From positions 1-12,633 of the forward strand of contig NYZG01000429.1 in assembly GCA_002687025.1 (NCBI GenBank): 12,633 bases of DNA, written 5' to 3'. Source of the DNA: Candidatus Poribacteria bacterium. Lineage in GTDB: Bacteria; Poribacteria; WGA-4E; GCA-2687025. Positions 1 to 7,179 of the stretch are shown here, one piece after another. Every line of letters starts with the position of its first letter. The first letter of the stretch is position 1. The position numbers and the translations under genes are program-made. The notes under the pieces were generated by a model. The model searched no databases. It saw nothing but the letters and a program-made list of their open reading frames with translations, and was not told the DNA's origin.

Positions 1-1874
1 ACCTTGCCCGTGTACTCCTGCCCGACTTCCGCCACCGCGAAGATGCTCTCGATCTCGGCGATCGCCCCAGAGGCGCCCACGGCGTCTGCGGTCGCGACCT
101 GCACCGAGCCGTCTTCCTCGACGGTGATCGTAACGCCGAATTCTTCCTGAATCCCGCGGATGATCTTCCCGCCGGGGCCGATCAGCTCGCCGATGCGACC
201 CGGATCGATCCGCAGCATGTGAATGCGCGGCGCGAACTCGGACAGCTCCTCGCGGGGCTCGCCCAGCGACGCGTTCATCAGGTCCAGCACGCGCATACGC
301 GCCCCACGCGCCTGTTCGAGCGCGCGCCGCATCAGGTCGATGGACAGGCCGTCGATCTTGATGTCGAGCTGGATCGCCGTGATGCCGTCGGCGGTGCCGG
401 CGACCTTGAAGTCCATGTCGCCGAGGAAGTCTTCCGTGCCGATCATGTCGGTCAGAATGACCTCCTGATCGCCTTCCTTGATGAGCCCGACGCCCACGCC
501 CGCGACCTGCTTCTTGATCGGCACGCCGCCGTCCATCAGAGCCAGGCTGCCGGCGCACACCGTCGCCATGGACGACGAAGCGCTCGACTCGAGAATCTCG
601 GACACCAGGCGGATCGTGTAGGGGAAGTCGTCCTGCGACGGGATGACCGGCGCCAGGGCCGCCTCGGCGAGCGCGCCATGGCCGATGTCACGACGGCTCG
701 GGCCCATGGGACGCCGCGCCTCGCCGACGCAGAAGCCCGGGAAGTTGTAGTGCAGGAAGAACGTGCGCTTTTCCTCGCCCGACAGACCACGAACGGCGTT
801 CGCGTCCATTGCCGTGCCGAGGGTGGCAGCGCCCAACGCCTGCGTCTGTCCGCGCGTGAACAACGACGACCCGTGCGCCCGCGGCAGCACGCCTACTTCG
901 GCGTCGATCTTACGCAGGTCGTCGACCCCGCGGCCGTCCAAGCGCTTGCCGTCGTCCAGGATGGAGCGACGCATGACTTCTTTCTCGAGGGCGCGGAAGA
1001 TCGTCTTGACGTCTTCCACGTCGTCGGCGTATTCCTCGCCCATCTCGGCGATGACGGCGTCTCGCGACGCGCGCAAGGTTGCGTCGCGTTCCGTCGAGTC
1101 GACAATCCCGACCGACTCTCGCACCCTGTCCATGGCGAGCTCGCGGACGCGCTCCTCGAGTCCCTCGCGCGGTTCGGGGATGACGACCTCGCGCTTCGGC
1201 TTCCCGACCGCGGCGACGAGCTCCTCTTGCACCTCGACCATGCGGACGATCTGTTCGTGGGCGAATGAGATCGCCTGTATGACATCCTCTTCGGGCGCTT
1301 CGTGCGCGGCCCCCTCGAGCGACATGACGGCGGTCTTGGTACCCGTGACGAAGAAGTGGAGGTCCGAGGCGTCAAGCTGTTCTCGGCTTGGCCACGCCAC
1401 CATCTCGCCATCGACCCGGGCGACGGTCAGCCCGCCGATGGGGCCGTCGAACGGGATGTCAGAGATCGCGAACGCCGCGGAGATGCCCAGGATGGCAAGA
1501 TCCTCCGCCGGGTTGACCAGGTCCGCGGATACGACCAACGCCTGCGCCACGGTCTCGCACCTGTAGCTCTTCGGGAAGAGAGGCCGGATGCAGTGGTCCA
1601 TCTGTCGGGCCGACAGCGTCTCGTCGGTGCCCGGCCGCGGCTCGCGACGGCCGTAAATCTGCGGCACGCGGCCGACGGCGTACATGCGCTCGCGGAAGTC
1701 GATCGTCAGCGGGAAGAAGTCCAACTCGGGCTTCGGCTTCGAGTCGGACACGACCGTGGCCAGGACGACCGTGCCGCCTCGCTGGATCCACACGGCGCCG
1801 TGGGCCTGGTTGGCGACCTTCCCGGTCTGGATGGAGATGCTCGTGTCTCCGGCTTGTAACTCTACTGTATGCAA
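1..1874 (-). CDS. pnp: Polynucleotide phosphorylase (PNPase), 3' end cut by window edge
   Basis: Phosphorolytic 3'-5' exoribonuclease of the RNA degradosome, also able to add 3' tails; cytoplasmic. About 624 codons are visible. In order they encode the first RNase PH domain (start VELQAGDTSISIQTGK, then FFPLTIDFRER and GRVPQIYGRREPRPGTDE), the helical linker, the second RNase PH domain (SLFTRGQTQALGAATLGT, GHGALAEAAL, ESSASSSMATVC) and the catalytic stretch TEDFLGDMDFKVAGT, whose aspartates match the metal-binding pair of the E. coli enzyme. The KH domain follows (GELIGPGGKIIRGI). The window ends at EYTGKV, where the S1 domain should begin, so truncation is by the edge and not biological. The start is TTG at 1874: an in-frame TAA lies four codons upstream, and a later GTG would remove conserved core. 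An AAGGGGA ribosome site precedes it. The gene lies 118 bases behind rpsO, the usual order. Confidence 0.95.
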   Translation of the reverse strand, partial: MHTVELQAGDTSISIQTGKVANQAHGAVWIQRGGTVVLATVVSDSKPKPELDFFPLTIDFRERMYAVGRVPQIYGRREPRPGTDETLSARQMDHCIRPLFPKSYRCETVAQALVVSADLVNPAEDLAILGISAAFAISDIPFDGPIGGLTVARVDGEMVAWPSREQLDASDLHFFVTGTKTAVMSLEGAAHEAPEEDVIQAISFAHEQIVRMVEVQEELVAAVGKPKREVVIPEPREGLEERVRELAMDRVRESVGIVDSTERDATLRASRDAVIAEMGEEYADDVEDVKTIFRALEKEVMRRSILDDGKRLDGRGVDDLRKIDAEVGVLPRAHGSSLFTRGQTQALGAATLGTAMDANAVRGLSGEEKRTFFLHYNFPGFCVGEARRPMGPSRRDIGHGALAEAALAPVIPSQDDFPYTIRLVSEILESSASSSMATVCAGSLALMDGGVPIKKQVAGVGVGLIKEGDQEVILTDMIGTEDFLGDMDFKVAGTADGITAIQLDIKIDGLSIDLMRRALEQARGARMRVLDLMNASLGEPREELSEFAPRIHMLRIDPGRIGELIGPGGKIIRGIQEEFGVTITVEEDGSVQVATADAVGASGAIAEIESIFAVAEVGQEYTGK

Positions 1875-1881
1875 CGGGGCT

Positions 1882-1888
1882 TCCCCTT
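1882..1888 (-). promoter_or_regulatory. Ribosome binding site of pnp (decides TTG start)
   Basis: On the minus strand AAGGGGA lies 7 bases before TTG at 1874-1872. It overlaps the in-frame TAA at 1889-1887, so no upstream start in this frame is possible. The pair supports the TTG start. Confidence 0.7.
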
Positions 1889-1938
1889 AAAGACGTGCGG
1901 CGTGCACGAAGACCGGGCGGCGCATATCAAGGCCGCGG

Positions 1939-1958
1939 CATGCCAACTTCTGGGCATG
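1939..1958 (-). other. Small inverted repeat between rpsO and pnp
   Basis: CATGCC and GGCATG form a perfect 6-bp stem with an 8-base loop in the rpsO-pnp intergenic RNA. In E. coli a larger hairpin in this gap is cut by RNase III and lets PNPase control its own mRNA. This stem is far shorter and may be chance. No U-tract follows, so it is not an intrinsic terminator. A 10-base palindrome, CGCAATTGCG, lies nearby at 1972-1981. Confidence 0.3.
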
Positions 1959-1992
1959 GATGGGTCTCGTGCGCAATTGCGGAGTGGATCGC

Positions 1993-2283
1993 TCAGGAAG
2001 CGCGGCTGGACAAACGGTCACGCAGGTCGAGCTTGGCGATCAGCGCGCGATACCTGTCCACATCGGACTGATAGAGGTACCGCAACATGCCACGCTGCTG
2101 CCCGACGAGCTTGTAAAGCCCACGACGCGAGTGGTGGTCGTGCCGATTTGCTCGGAAATGCTCCGTCAGGTAGGAGATGCGCGCATTCAGGAGTGCGACC
2201 TGTACCTCGGGGCTCCCCGTATCCGTCTCGCTGCGCCGGTGTTCACCGACGATCTCTGCTACTTGCTCTTTCGTCAGGGACAA
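1993..2283 (-). CDS. rpsO: Small ribosomal subunit protein uS15
   Basis: Binds 16S rRNA at the helix 20-22 junction early in 30S assembly and takes part in bridge B4 to the 50S subunit. Key S15 features are DTGSPEVQVALL (residues 21-32), the DHHSRRGL block (49-56) and the helix ending RYRALIAKLDLRD. From the chosen start it is 96 aa, against about 89 in E. coli; the excess is a short C-terminal tail, RLSSRAS. The start is TTG at 2283, giving MSLTKEQVAEIV in register with the family N-terminus. It follows the purine-rich AAGGGAAGGGAA. The frame stays open upstream to another TTG at 2325, but that 14-residue extension (GRSRPGGKGREAY) matches nothing in S15. It lies upstream of pnp on the same strand. 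S15 of E. coli represses its own translation; whether that holds here cannot be seen. Confidence 0.95.
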   Translation of the reverse strand: MSLTKEQVAEIVGEHRRSETDTGSPEVQVALLNARISYLTEHFRANRHDHHSRRGLYKLVGQQRGMLRYLYQSDVDRYRALIAKLDLRDRLSSRAS

Positions 2284-2289
2284 GTATGC

Positions 2290-2301
2290 TTCCCTTCCCT
2301 T
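2290..2301 (-). promoter_or_regulatory. Ribosome binding site of rpsO (decides TTG start)
   Basis: Minus-strand AAGGGAAGGGAA sits 6 bases before TTG at 2283-2281. This spacing, and the homology of the protein from that point, favour the TTG at 2283 over the upstream TTG at 2325. Confidence 0.65.
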
Positions 2302-2494
2302 ACCGCCTGGGCGGCTGCGCCCCAAGGCGCTCTTCGCGATTTTCTTCTGTGTTCCTCAGTCGGTAGCTACGGTAGCACACGCCGACCGGCGCCGACAAGG
2401 CGATGACCCGGCGAAGGACGTCTACTTCCATTCGCCCGCGCGAATGCGTAGACTGCACCAACCCATCCGACGCACTTCACCGGGAACGCCAGCG

Positions 2495-4327
2495 ATGCTC
2501 ACGCCTGACGACCTGCTCGGGGCGCGCATACTCATTGTCGACGATGAACCCGACATCGTCGAGGTGCTCCGGTTCAGACTGGCGGCCCAAGGCTACCGCA
2601 ACATCCGCTCCACCAGCCGGTCTACCGAGGCCCTAGCCCTGTACCGTGAGTACAGCCCCGACCTCGTCTTCTGCGATCTCCGTATGCCCGAGATGGACGG
2701 CTTCCAGGTCATCGAGGCCCTCGCCGGGGAGGAGGCGACGGGTTACCTCCCGCTGCTGGTAATGACCGCGGCCGACGACGACGAGAGCCGTCTGCGCGCC
2801 TTTGGCTTAGGCGCCAAGGACTTCATCACGAAGCCGCTCGATTTCGAGCAGGTCGCCGTGCGCATGCGGAACCTTCTGCAGGTGCGCCTCCTCTACAACC
2901 GGCTTGCCGAGAGCAACACGGACCTCGGGCACGTGACGCGTCGGTTGGAGGCGGTCCTCGACGCCACCGGCGACGCCATCGCCATGTACGACAACGGCGA
3001 ATGCCTCGTGTTTGCGAACCAGCCGTATCGAGACGTCTTCGACATAGACGAGTTCCTCGACGAGCCCCGTACGGCGCAGGACGTGCGCGCTTACATCCGA
3101 GACCGATTCCAGGAAGCGGAGATGTTCGCCACCTCCGACGCAGCGGTCTTCTCCGACCCCTCGGCGGCGCTGGAGGATGTCGTCGAGCTGCGCGTCCCGG
3201 AGCGCAGGCTGCTCTACCGCGTGAAGGCCCCCGTGAAGGACGGCGACCAGGTCCTCGGGCAGCTCGTCCTTTACCGTGATGCGTCCAAGGACGCGGAGGT
3301 GGAGGAAGCGAAGGCCGAGGTGCTGCGCCTCCGCGCGGCCCTGGAGGAGGAGCTGAGCTTCGACAGCATCATCGGCCAGAGCAGCGCTATGCGCGAGATG
3401 TTCGTCCTCATGCTTCAGGCTCAGGACAGCGACATCACCGTGCTGATTCAGGGCGAGAGCGGCACGGGGAAGGAACTCGTCGCCCGAGCAGTGCACTACC
3501 AGAGCAAACGCAGCCGCGGGCCGTTCGTCGCCGTCAACGCCGCGGCCATCCCGGACACCCTCATCGAGAGCGAACTGTTCGGCCACGAACGCGGGTCCTT
3601 CACCGGAGCGACCGACAAGAGAGCTGGGAGATTCGAGCAGGCCGACGGCGGGACGATATTCCTCGACGAAATCGGCGAGATGGACATCCAGCTGCAGACC
3701 AAGCTGCTGCGGGTCCTCCAAGAGCGCGAGATAAGCCGTGTAGGAGGCACCGCCACCATCCCCATCGACGTTCGCGTCATCGTGGCGACCAACCAGGATC
3801 TCGACGCTGCCGTCCGCGAAGGCACATTCCGCGAAGACCTGTTCTACCGTGTCGCGGCGTTCCCGATCCCGGTTCCGCCGCTGCGGGACCGGCGCGAAGA
3901 CATCCCACTGCTCGTGGAGTACTTCCTCGCCAAGTTCCGCGAGCAGACAGGGAGGCCCGCGCGAGCCGTGTCGCCCGGCGCGCTGCAGCGGCTTCTCGAC
4001 CACGAGTGGCCGGGGAACGTCCGCGAACTCGAGAACGCCATCCAGCGCGCCGTCCTGCTCGAGCAGTCCGAGACGGTGCAGGCGGGCTCGCTCCCCGCGG
4101 CGATGCTGAGCGACCGACCCCGGATGGCCGCCGACCCCGTGAGCGCGGAGATGTCTGTTGGCGATATCGTCCCGCTGGAGGAGCTCGAACGCCGCGCCGT
4201 CCTGGCCGCGCTGCAGGCGACGGGCAACAACGTTACGCAAACCGCGCAAGCTTTGGGGATCAACCGGGCCACGCTCTACCGCAAGCTGAAGCGGTACGGA
4301 CTCGCCGACGACGACGCGGATGAATGA
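2495..4327 (+). CDS. NtrC-type response regulator (REC-PAS-AAA+-Fis HTH)
   Basis: Predicted sigma54-dependent transcription activator of 610 aa. Residues 10-130 are a CheY-like receiver with acidic pair D16/D17, phospho-acceptor D61 (FCDLRMPEMDG), T91 and K113. Residues 147-265 resemble a PAS domain (LEAVLDATGDAIAMYDNG). A charged helix at 266-288 probably forms a coiled coil. The AAA+ domain (288-530) has Walker A GESGTGKE (320-327), the sigma54-contact loop as GSFTGA (367-372) where most have GAFTGA, Walker B GGTIFLDE (385-392), the arginine-finger region FREDLFYR (445-452) and sensor II GNVREL (507-512). A Fis-type HTH closes it (NNVTQTAQALGINRATLYRKL, 578-598). ATG at 2495 is chosen because REC starts right after; its Shine-Dalgarno sequence is weak, and the frame is open further upstream. 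No histidine kinase gene and no convincing sigma54 promoter is visible, so signal and targets are unknown. Confidence 0.9.
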   Translation: MLTPDDLLGARILIVDDEPDIVEVLRFRLAAQGYRNIRSTSRSTEALALYREYSPDLVFCDLRMPEMDGFQVIEALAGEEATGYLPLLVMTAADDDESRLRAFGLGAKDFITKPLDFEQVAVRMRNLLQVRLLYNRLAESNTDLGHVTRRLEAVLDATGDAIAMYDNGECLVFANQPYRDVFDIDEFLDEPRTAQDVRAYIRDRFQEAEMFATSDAAVFSDPSAALEDVVELRVPERRLLYRVKAPVKDGDQVLGQLVLYRDASKDAEVEEAKAEVLRLRAALEEELSFDSIIGQSSAMREMFVLMLQAQDSDITVLIQGESGTGKELVARAVHYQSKRSRGPFVAVNAAAIPDTLIESELFGHERGSFTGATDKRAGRFEQADGGTIFLDEIGEMDIQLQTKLLRVLQEREISRVGGTATIPIDVRVIVATNQDLDAAVREGTFREDLFYRVAAFPIPVPPLRDRREDIPLLVEYFLAKFREQTGRPARAVSPGALQRLLDHEWPGNVRELENAIQRAVLLEQSETVQAGSLPAAMLSDRPRMAADPVSAEMSVGDIVPLEELERRAVLAALQATGNNVTQTAQALGINRATLYRKLKRYGLADDDADE

Positions 4328-4479
4328 CGCCGCGACGCCCGCCGAATCGTGGGCGTGGACAGGCTCGCGAGTAGCGTGCAGAGGGCGGCCAGACCCACAC
4401 TATGGACGGGCGTCTTCCCAGACCGCGCTTGGCGCGCCGCGGGTAGCGCACGTCGAGCGACCGGGCTAGTTTGCGCAGC
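4328..4479 (+). other. Intergenic region after the response regulator gene
   Basis: No gene seen. ACGCCC (4335-4340) and GGGCGT (4351-4356) form a 6-bp inverted repeat 8 bases past the stop codon, which could help end transcription, but no T-run follows. I could not find a -24/-12 sigma54 promoter or a convincing -35/-10 pair for the gene downstream. Confidence 0.4.
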
Positions 4480-4504
4480 GGGCCGCGGCTGCATGCCGCG
4501 GCCC
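4480..4504 (+). other. Perfect 10-bp hairpin upstream of the GH20-like gene
   Basis: GGGCCGCGGC (4480-4489) pairs without mismatch with GCCGCGGCCC (4495-4504) around the 5-base loop TGCAT. All pairs are G-C, so the hairpin should be very stable. It lacks a T-run and is followed at once by a second hairpin. It may be a rho-independent terminator lacking its U-tract, an mRNA-stabilising 5' structure or a protein-binding site. Confidence 0.6.
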
Positions 4505-4537
4505 TACCCTCCGGCGCAACGTGCGACCGGAGGGATA
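4505..4537 (+). other. Second hairpin, just before the GH20-like ribosome binding site
   Basis: CCCTCCGG (4507-4514) pairs with CCGGAGGG (4527-4534), and inside it CGCA (4515-4518) pairs with TGCG (4522-4525), giving 12 pairs interrupted by one bulged A and closed by the 3-base loop ACG. It ends 13 bases before the ribosome site at 4545-4550. The 3' arm contains a GGAGG sequence, so a decoy Shine-Dalgarno is held in the stem. Confidence 0.6.
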
Positions 4538-4556
4538 CCGACAGAAAGGGCGGCCG

Positions 4557-5558
4557 ATGTCTCAGCGTGCGTCCGCAGAGGGAGAGTGGCGCGCGGTGCA
4601 CACGATGGCGCCGGGCGAAGAGGGCATGCCACTTCTCACGCGCGCCGTCGACGAGGTCCTCGCGCCGTTGGGCGTCAACGTACTCATCCTGGAAGTGAAC
4701 TACGGCTTCGAGTACGAGTCGCATCCGGAACTGCGCGGCGGACGGCCGCTCCGTCGCGACACATGCCGCGAGTTCGCGGCGTTCTGTCGTGAACGCTCCA
4801 TCCGGCTTATTCCCCAGTTCATGTGTCTGGGGCACCAGTCGTGGTCGACGATCACATACCCCCTGCTGACGAACTACCCCGAATTCGACGAGACGCCGCA
4901 CATTCCCGCCGACAACCCGGACATCTACTGTCGGAGCTGGTGCCCGCTCCATCCCGACGTGAACGGCATCGTCTTCCCACTCTTCGACGAACTGATAGAC
5001 GCCCTCCAGGCCGACGCCTTCCACGTGGGCCTGGATGAGGTGTTCCTCATCGCCGACGACGGATGCCCGCGATGCCGCGGCAAAGATCCTGCCGACCTAT
5101 TCGCGACAGCGGTGAACGACTACCACGACCGGTTGGTCGGCGAGCGCGGGCTGGAGCTGCTGATGTGGGGCGACCGACTGCTCGACGCCGCGACGACGGG
5201 CTACGGCAGCTGGGAGGCGAGTGAAAACGGCACCGCCCCGGCCATCGACCTCATCCCTAACGACATCGTCATCTGCGACTGGCACTACGAGCCCGGCGAC
5301 GACTACCCCTCCGTCCGCTACTTCCAGGAGAAGGGCTTCCGCGTGCTGCCCGGGTGTTGGCGGAACGCCGAGGCCGCTCAGGCGCTCTTCGACTGCGCGG
5401 ATCGCGACGCTACGGATCGGATGCTCGGGCGGCTGTGCACAACCTGGGTCGGTGGGGACCAGCTCGCTCGCGCGCTCCTGGGCGAGCCCCCGGAGCCCTC
5501 GGCGAACGCAGTCGAGACGGCGGCGACGCTGAGGACGTCCATGGCGCGCCCCGGATAG
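4557..5558 (+). CDS. GH20-like (beta-N-acetylhexosaminidase family) hydrolase
   Basis: Predicted 333-aa (beta/alpha)8-barrel protein of the GH20 type. Family members remove terminal GlcNAc or GalNAc by substrate-assisted catalysis using an Asp-Glu pair. The pair appears as D160-E161 in HVGLDE (156-161), matching the family HxGxDE motif. Supporting barrel segments are VNVLILEVNYGFEYE (40-54), RLIPQFMCLGHQSW (83-96), LLMWGDRLL (201-209) and VICDWHYEP (238-246). There is no signal peptide and no N-terminal GH20b domain, so this is a short, probably cytoplasmic catalytic barrel; substrate is unknown. A CPRC motif (170-173) follows the catalytic pair. ATG at 4557 is chosen because AAAGGG (4545-4550) lies 6 bases ahead; an in-frame GTG at 4521 would begin inside the upstream hairpin. 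It ends 15 bases from the convergent amidohydrolase gene. Confidence 0.75.
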   Translation: MSQRASAEGEWRAVHTMAPGEEGMPLLTRAVDEVLAPLGVNVLILEVNYGFEYESHPELRGGRPLRRDTCREFAAFCRERSIRLIPQFMCLGHQSWSTITYPLLTNYPEFDETPHIPADNPDIYCRSWCPLHPDVNGIVFPLFDELIDALQADAFHVGLDEVFLIADDGCPRCRGKDPADLFATAVNDYHDRLVGERGLELLMWGDRLLDAATTGYGSWEASENGTAPAIDLIPNDIVICDWHYEPGDDYPSVRYFQEKGFRVLPGCWRNAEAAQALFDCADRDATDRMLGRLCTTWVGGDQLARALLGEPPEPSANAVETAATLRTSMARPG

Positions 5559-5566
5559 CGACATCA

Positions 5567-5597
5567 GGCGCTCTCAGCCGAGGAGCCGGAGAGCGTT
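5567..5597. terminator. Possible shared terminator hairpin between convergent genes
   Basis: CGCTCTC (5569-5575) and GAGAGCG (5589-5595) form a perfect 7-bp stem with a 13-base loop, overlapping the last codons and the stop of the minus-strand gene. On the plus strand the pyrimidine-rich TTCTCTCC follows, which only weakly resembles a U-tract. The 15-base gap between the two stop codons leaves no other room for a terminator. Confidence 0.35.
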
Positions 5598-6323
5598 CTC
5601 TCCCAAGATGGCGGATGCATCGGCATCGTCGATATCGGTCACCACACGAGCCACAGCGGCGTACGGGATGAAGAACGGCGCGTGAGAGCCGAACAACAGC
5701 TTCGGCGCCAGTCCGTCATCGACCAGGGCTCGGACCGCGTCGAGACCGTCCATCTGCGACGTCTCGACGTACAGATTGGGCATGTCCAGAAGCCGATCCC
5801 GCAATGAGCGCGCTTCCGCGAATCTGGCTCCCCCGACGATGACCACAAGACCCGCGTGACGCTCCGCGGCCGCAACGACATCGGCGATCGCGACATCTGG
5901 GACCTGCGCCAGCGGGTGTTGGCGACGCCGGTCTTCCAGCCTCGTCTGGCAGATTGCCGCAAGACCGGCGTCAGCGGCCGCCGACAGCAGGTCGTCGGCC
6001 TCGGACAGGCGATAGGGAGAGTACGCGGGGAGCAGCTTCACGAGGCGGACATCGGGATGTTCGGCCGCGCGCCCGAGTTCGGCGTCCCATGTGGCCACCG
6101 TCGGGTCCAACACCGGCACGGGCGACACGTCGTCATATGCCTCGACGGCGCGGCAGAAGGCGTCGTTGGCCAGGTGAGGGTTCCGGTGCCAAGCCGCGTC
6201 CAGGGGAGACGTGAAGAGGCGTCCCACCCCGTACCGCCGCAACGAGTCTCGCACCGACGCCAGGTCGCCCTTGAGGTCGCGCGATGGCCAGTGTCCCGCA
6301 AAGCAGTTGATGTCGACGATCAT
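5574..6323 (-). CDS. Amidohydrolase-2-like TIM-barrel protein lacking metal ligands
   Basis: Predicted 249-aa TIM-barrel protein of the amidohydrolase 2 (PF04909) kind; precise role unknown. The N-terminus reads VDINCFAGHWP, so the HxH metal motif that opens active members is replaced by N-x-F. Later strands carry LVKLLPAYSPY (94-104, family lysine kept at K96), AICQTRLEDRRRQHPL (123-138), VIVGGARF (161-168) and LLFGSHAPFF (209-218), where the usual GSD aspartate is a histidine. The metal-binding residues therefore look lost or rearranged; it may use another mechanism, be structural, or pair with its neighbour. ATG at 6323 is supported by GGAAAGG upstream and by the overlap: the preceding gene ends in TGA within the same ATGA (6320-6323), so the two are very likely translationally coupled. 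Confidence 0.75.
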   Translation of the reverse strand: MIVDINCFAGHWPSRDLKGDLASVRDSLRRYGVGRLFTSPLDAAWHRNPHLANDAFCRAVEAYDDVSPVPVLDPTVATWDAELGRAAEHPDVRLVKLLPAYSPYRLSEADDLLSAAADAGLAAICQTRLEDRRRQHPLAQVPDVAIADVVAAAERHAGLVVIVGGARFAEARSLRDRLLDMPNLYVETSQMDGLDAVRALVDDGLAPKLLFGSHAPFFIPYAAVARVVTDIDDADASAILGENALRLLG

Positions 6324-7168
6324 GTGGCGCGCCTTTCCATGGGCCTGACCCCCGCCCACGAAGGCAGCAGTCGCGCGGCGTTGTTCCACACGATGTCGCG
6401 CTTGACCGCGTCCGGGAGGCCGGCGCCCAGAACCTTCGCCAATTGCGTGCCGAAGTGTCGGATCGCGGCGTCCGACCCGTAGACCACACGCGTGGAGCCC
6501 AGCGACGCCACCGCGGCCTCCGTGATACCGCTCTCGGGATCGCCACCAGAGGTGTCCACGAAGACGTTCGGGCAGTCGGCCACGTCCCCGATGCCGCGCA
6601 GACCTGCGCCGTTCAAGTGCGCCATGATGATGCTCACGGTCGGGTGCCGTCGCGCGAGGTCTGCCACATCGGCCGGGGTCGACTCGTCGGGGGTGCTTCC
6701 GAGCGTGTTGTTCCACGCGTGCTGCAGGACCGGCACGCCCAACGACGCTGCACAGCGCATGATCGGGTCGAGTCGCGGGTCCGACGCGTTCACGGCGACC
6801 CACAGCTTGATGCCGCACATCTCCTCTGCGGCGACGCATCGCTCGATCTCCGCCACGGATTCCTCTGGATACATGGGGTTCACGTAGCAGAACGGGAGGA
6901 ACACGTCCGGCGCGGCATCTCTCATCGCCAACGCGTAGTCGTTGGACTCCCGGCACAGCTCCATCGTCGGCTGCCTCGGACACGTCGAATGCAGCGAGAA
7001 GAGGCACATCTTCTCGACCCCCGAGCGCTTGCCGGCCACGGCCAACAGGCGCGCGTCGGTGGCGGCGTCCTCGACGCGATGGGGTCCGAAGCAGTTCAGC
7101 GGGTGGACATGCACGTCTAGCACCGGCCACGGCGGCCTCAGTAGGCTTCGCACTTCGCTCACGCGCAT
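6320..7168 (-). CDS. Amidohydrolase family 2 metal-dependent hydrolase
   Basis: Predicted 282-aa metal-dependent hydrolase or decarboxylase of PF04909. The full ligand set is visible: H20 and H22 in LDVHVHPLN (17-25), K121 in GIKLW (119-123), H150 in VLQH (147-150), H184 in IMAHL (181-185) and D233 in YGSDA (230-234). PF04909 members act on C-C or C-N bonds in aromatic or carboxylic substrates; the substrate here cannot be told. No signal peptide, so cytoplasmic. ATG at 7168 follows GAGGGAGA at 7180-7173, which overlaps the TAG stop of the aminotransferase gene. The intergenic gap is 11 bases, and the 3' end overlaps the next gene by ATGA, so it is the middle gene of an operon. Confidence 0.85.
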   Translation of the reverse strand: MRVSEVRSLLRPPWPVLDVHVHPLNCFGPHRVEDAATDARLLAVAGKRSGVEKMCLFSLHSTCPRQPTMELCRESNDYALAMRDAAPDVFLPFCYVNPMYPEESVAEIERCVAAEEMCGIKLWVAVNASDPRLDPIMRCAASLGVPVLQHAWNNTLGSTPDESTPADVADLARRHPTVSIIMAHLNGAGLRGIGDVADCPNVFVDTSGGDPESGITEAAVASLGSTRVVYGSDAAIRHFGTQLAKVLGAGLPDAVKRDIVWNNAARLLPSWAGVRPMERRAT

Positions 7169-7179
7169 GCCGTCTCCCT

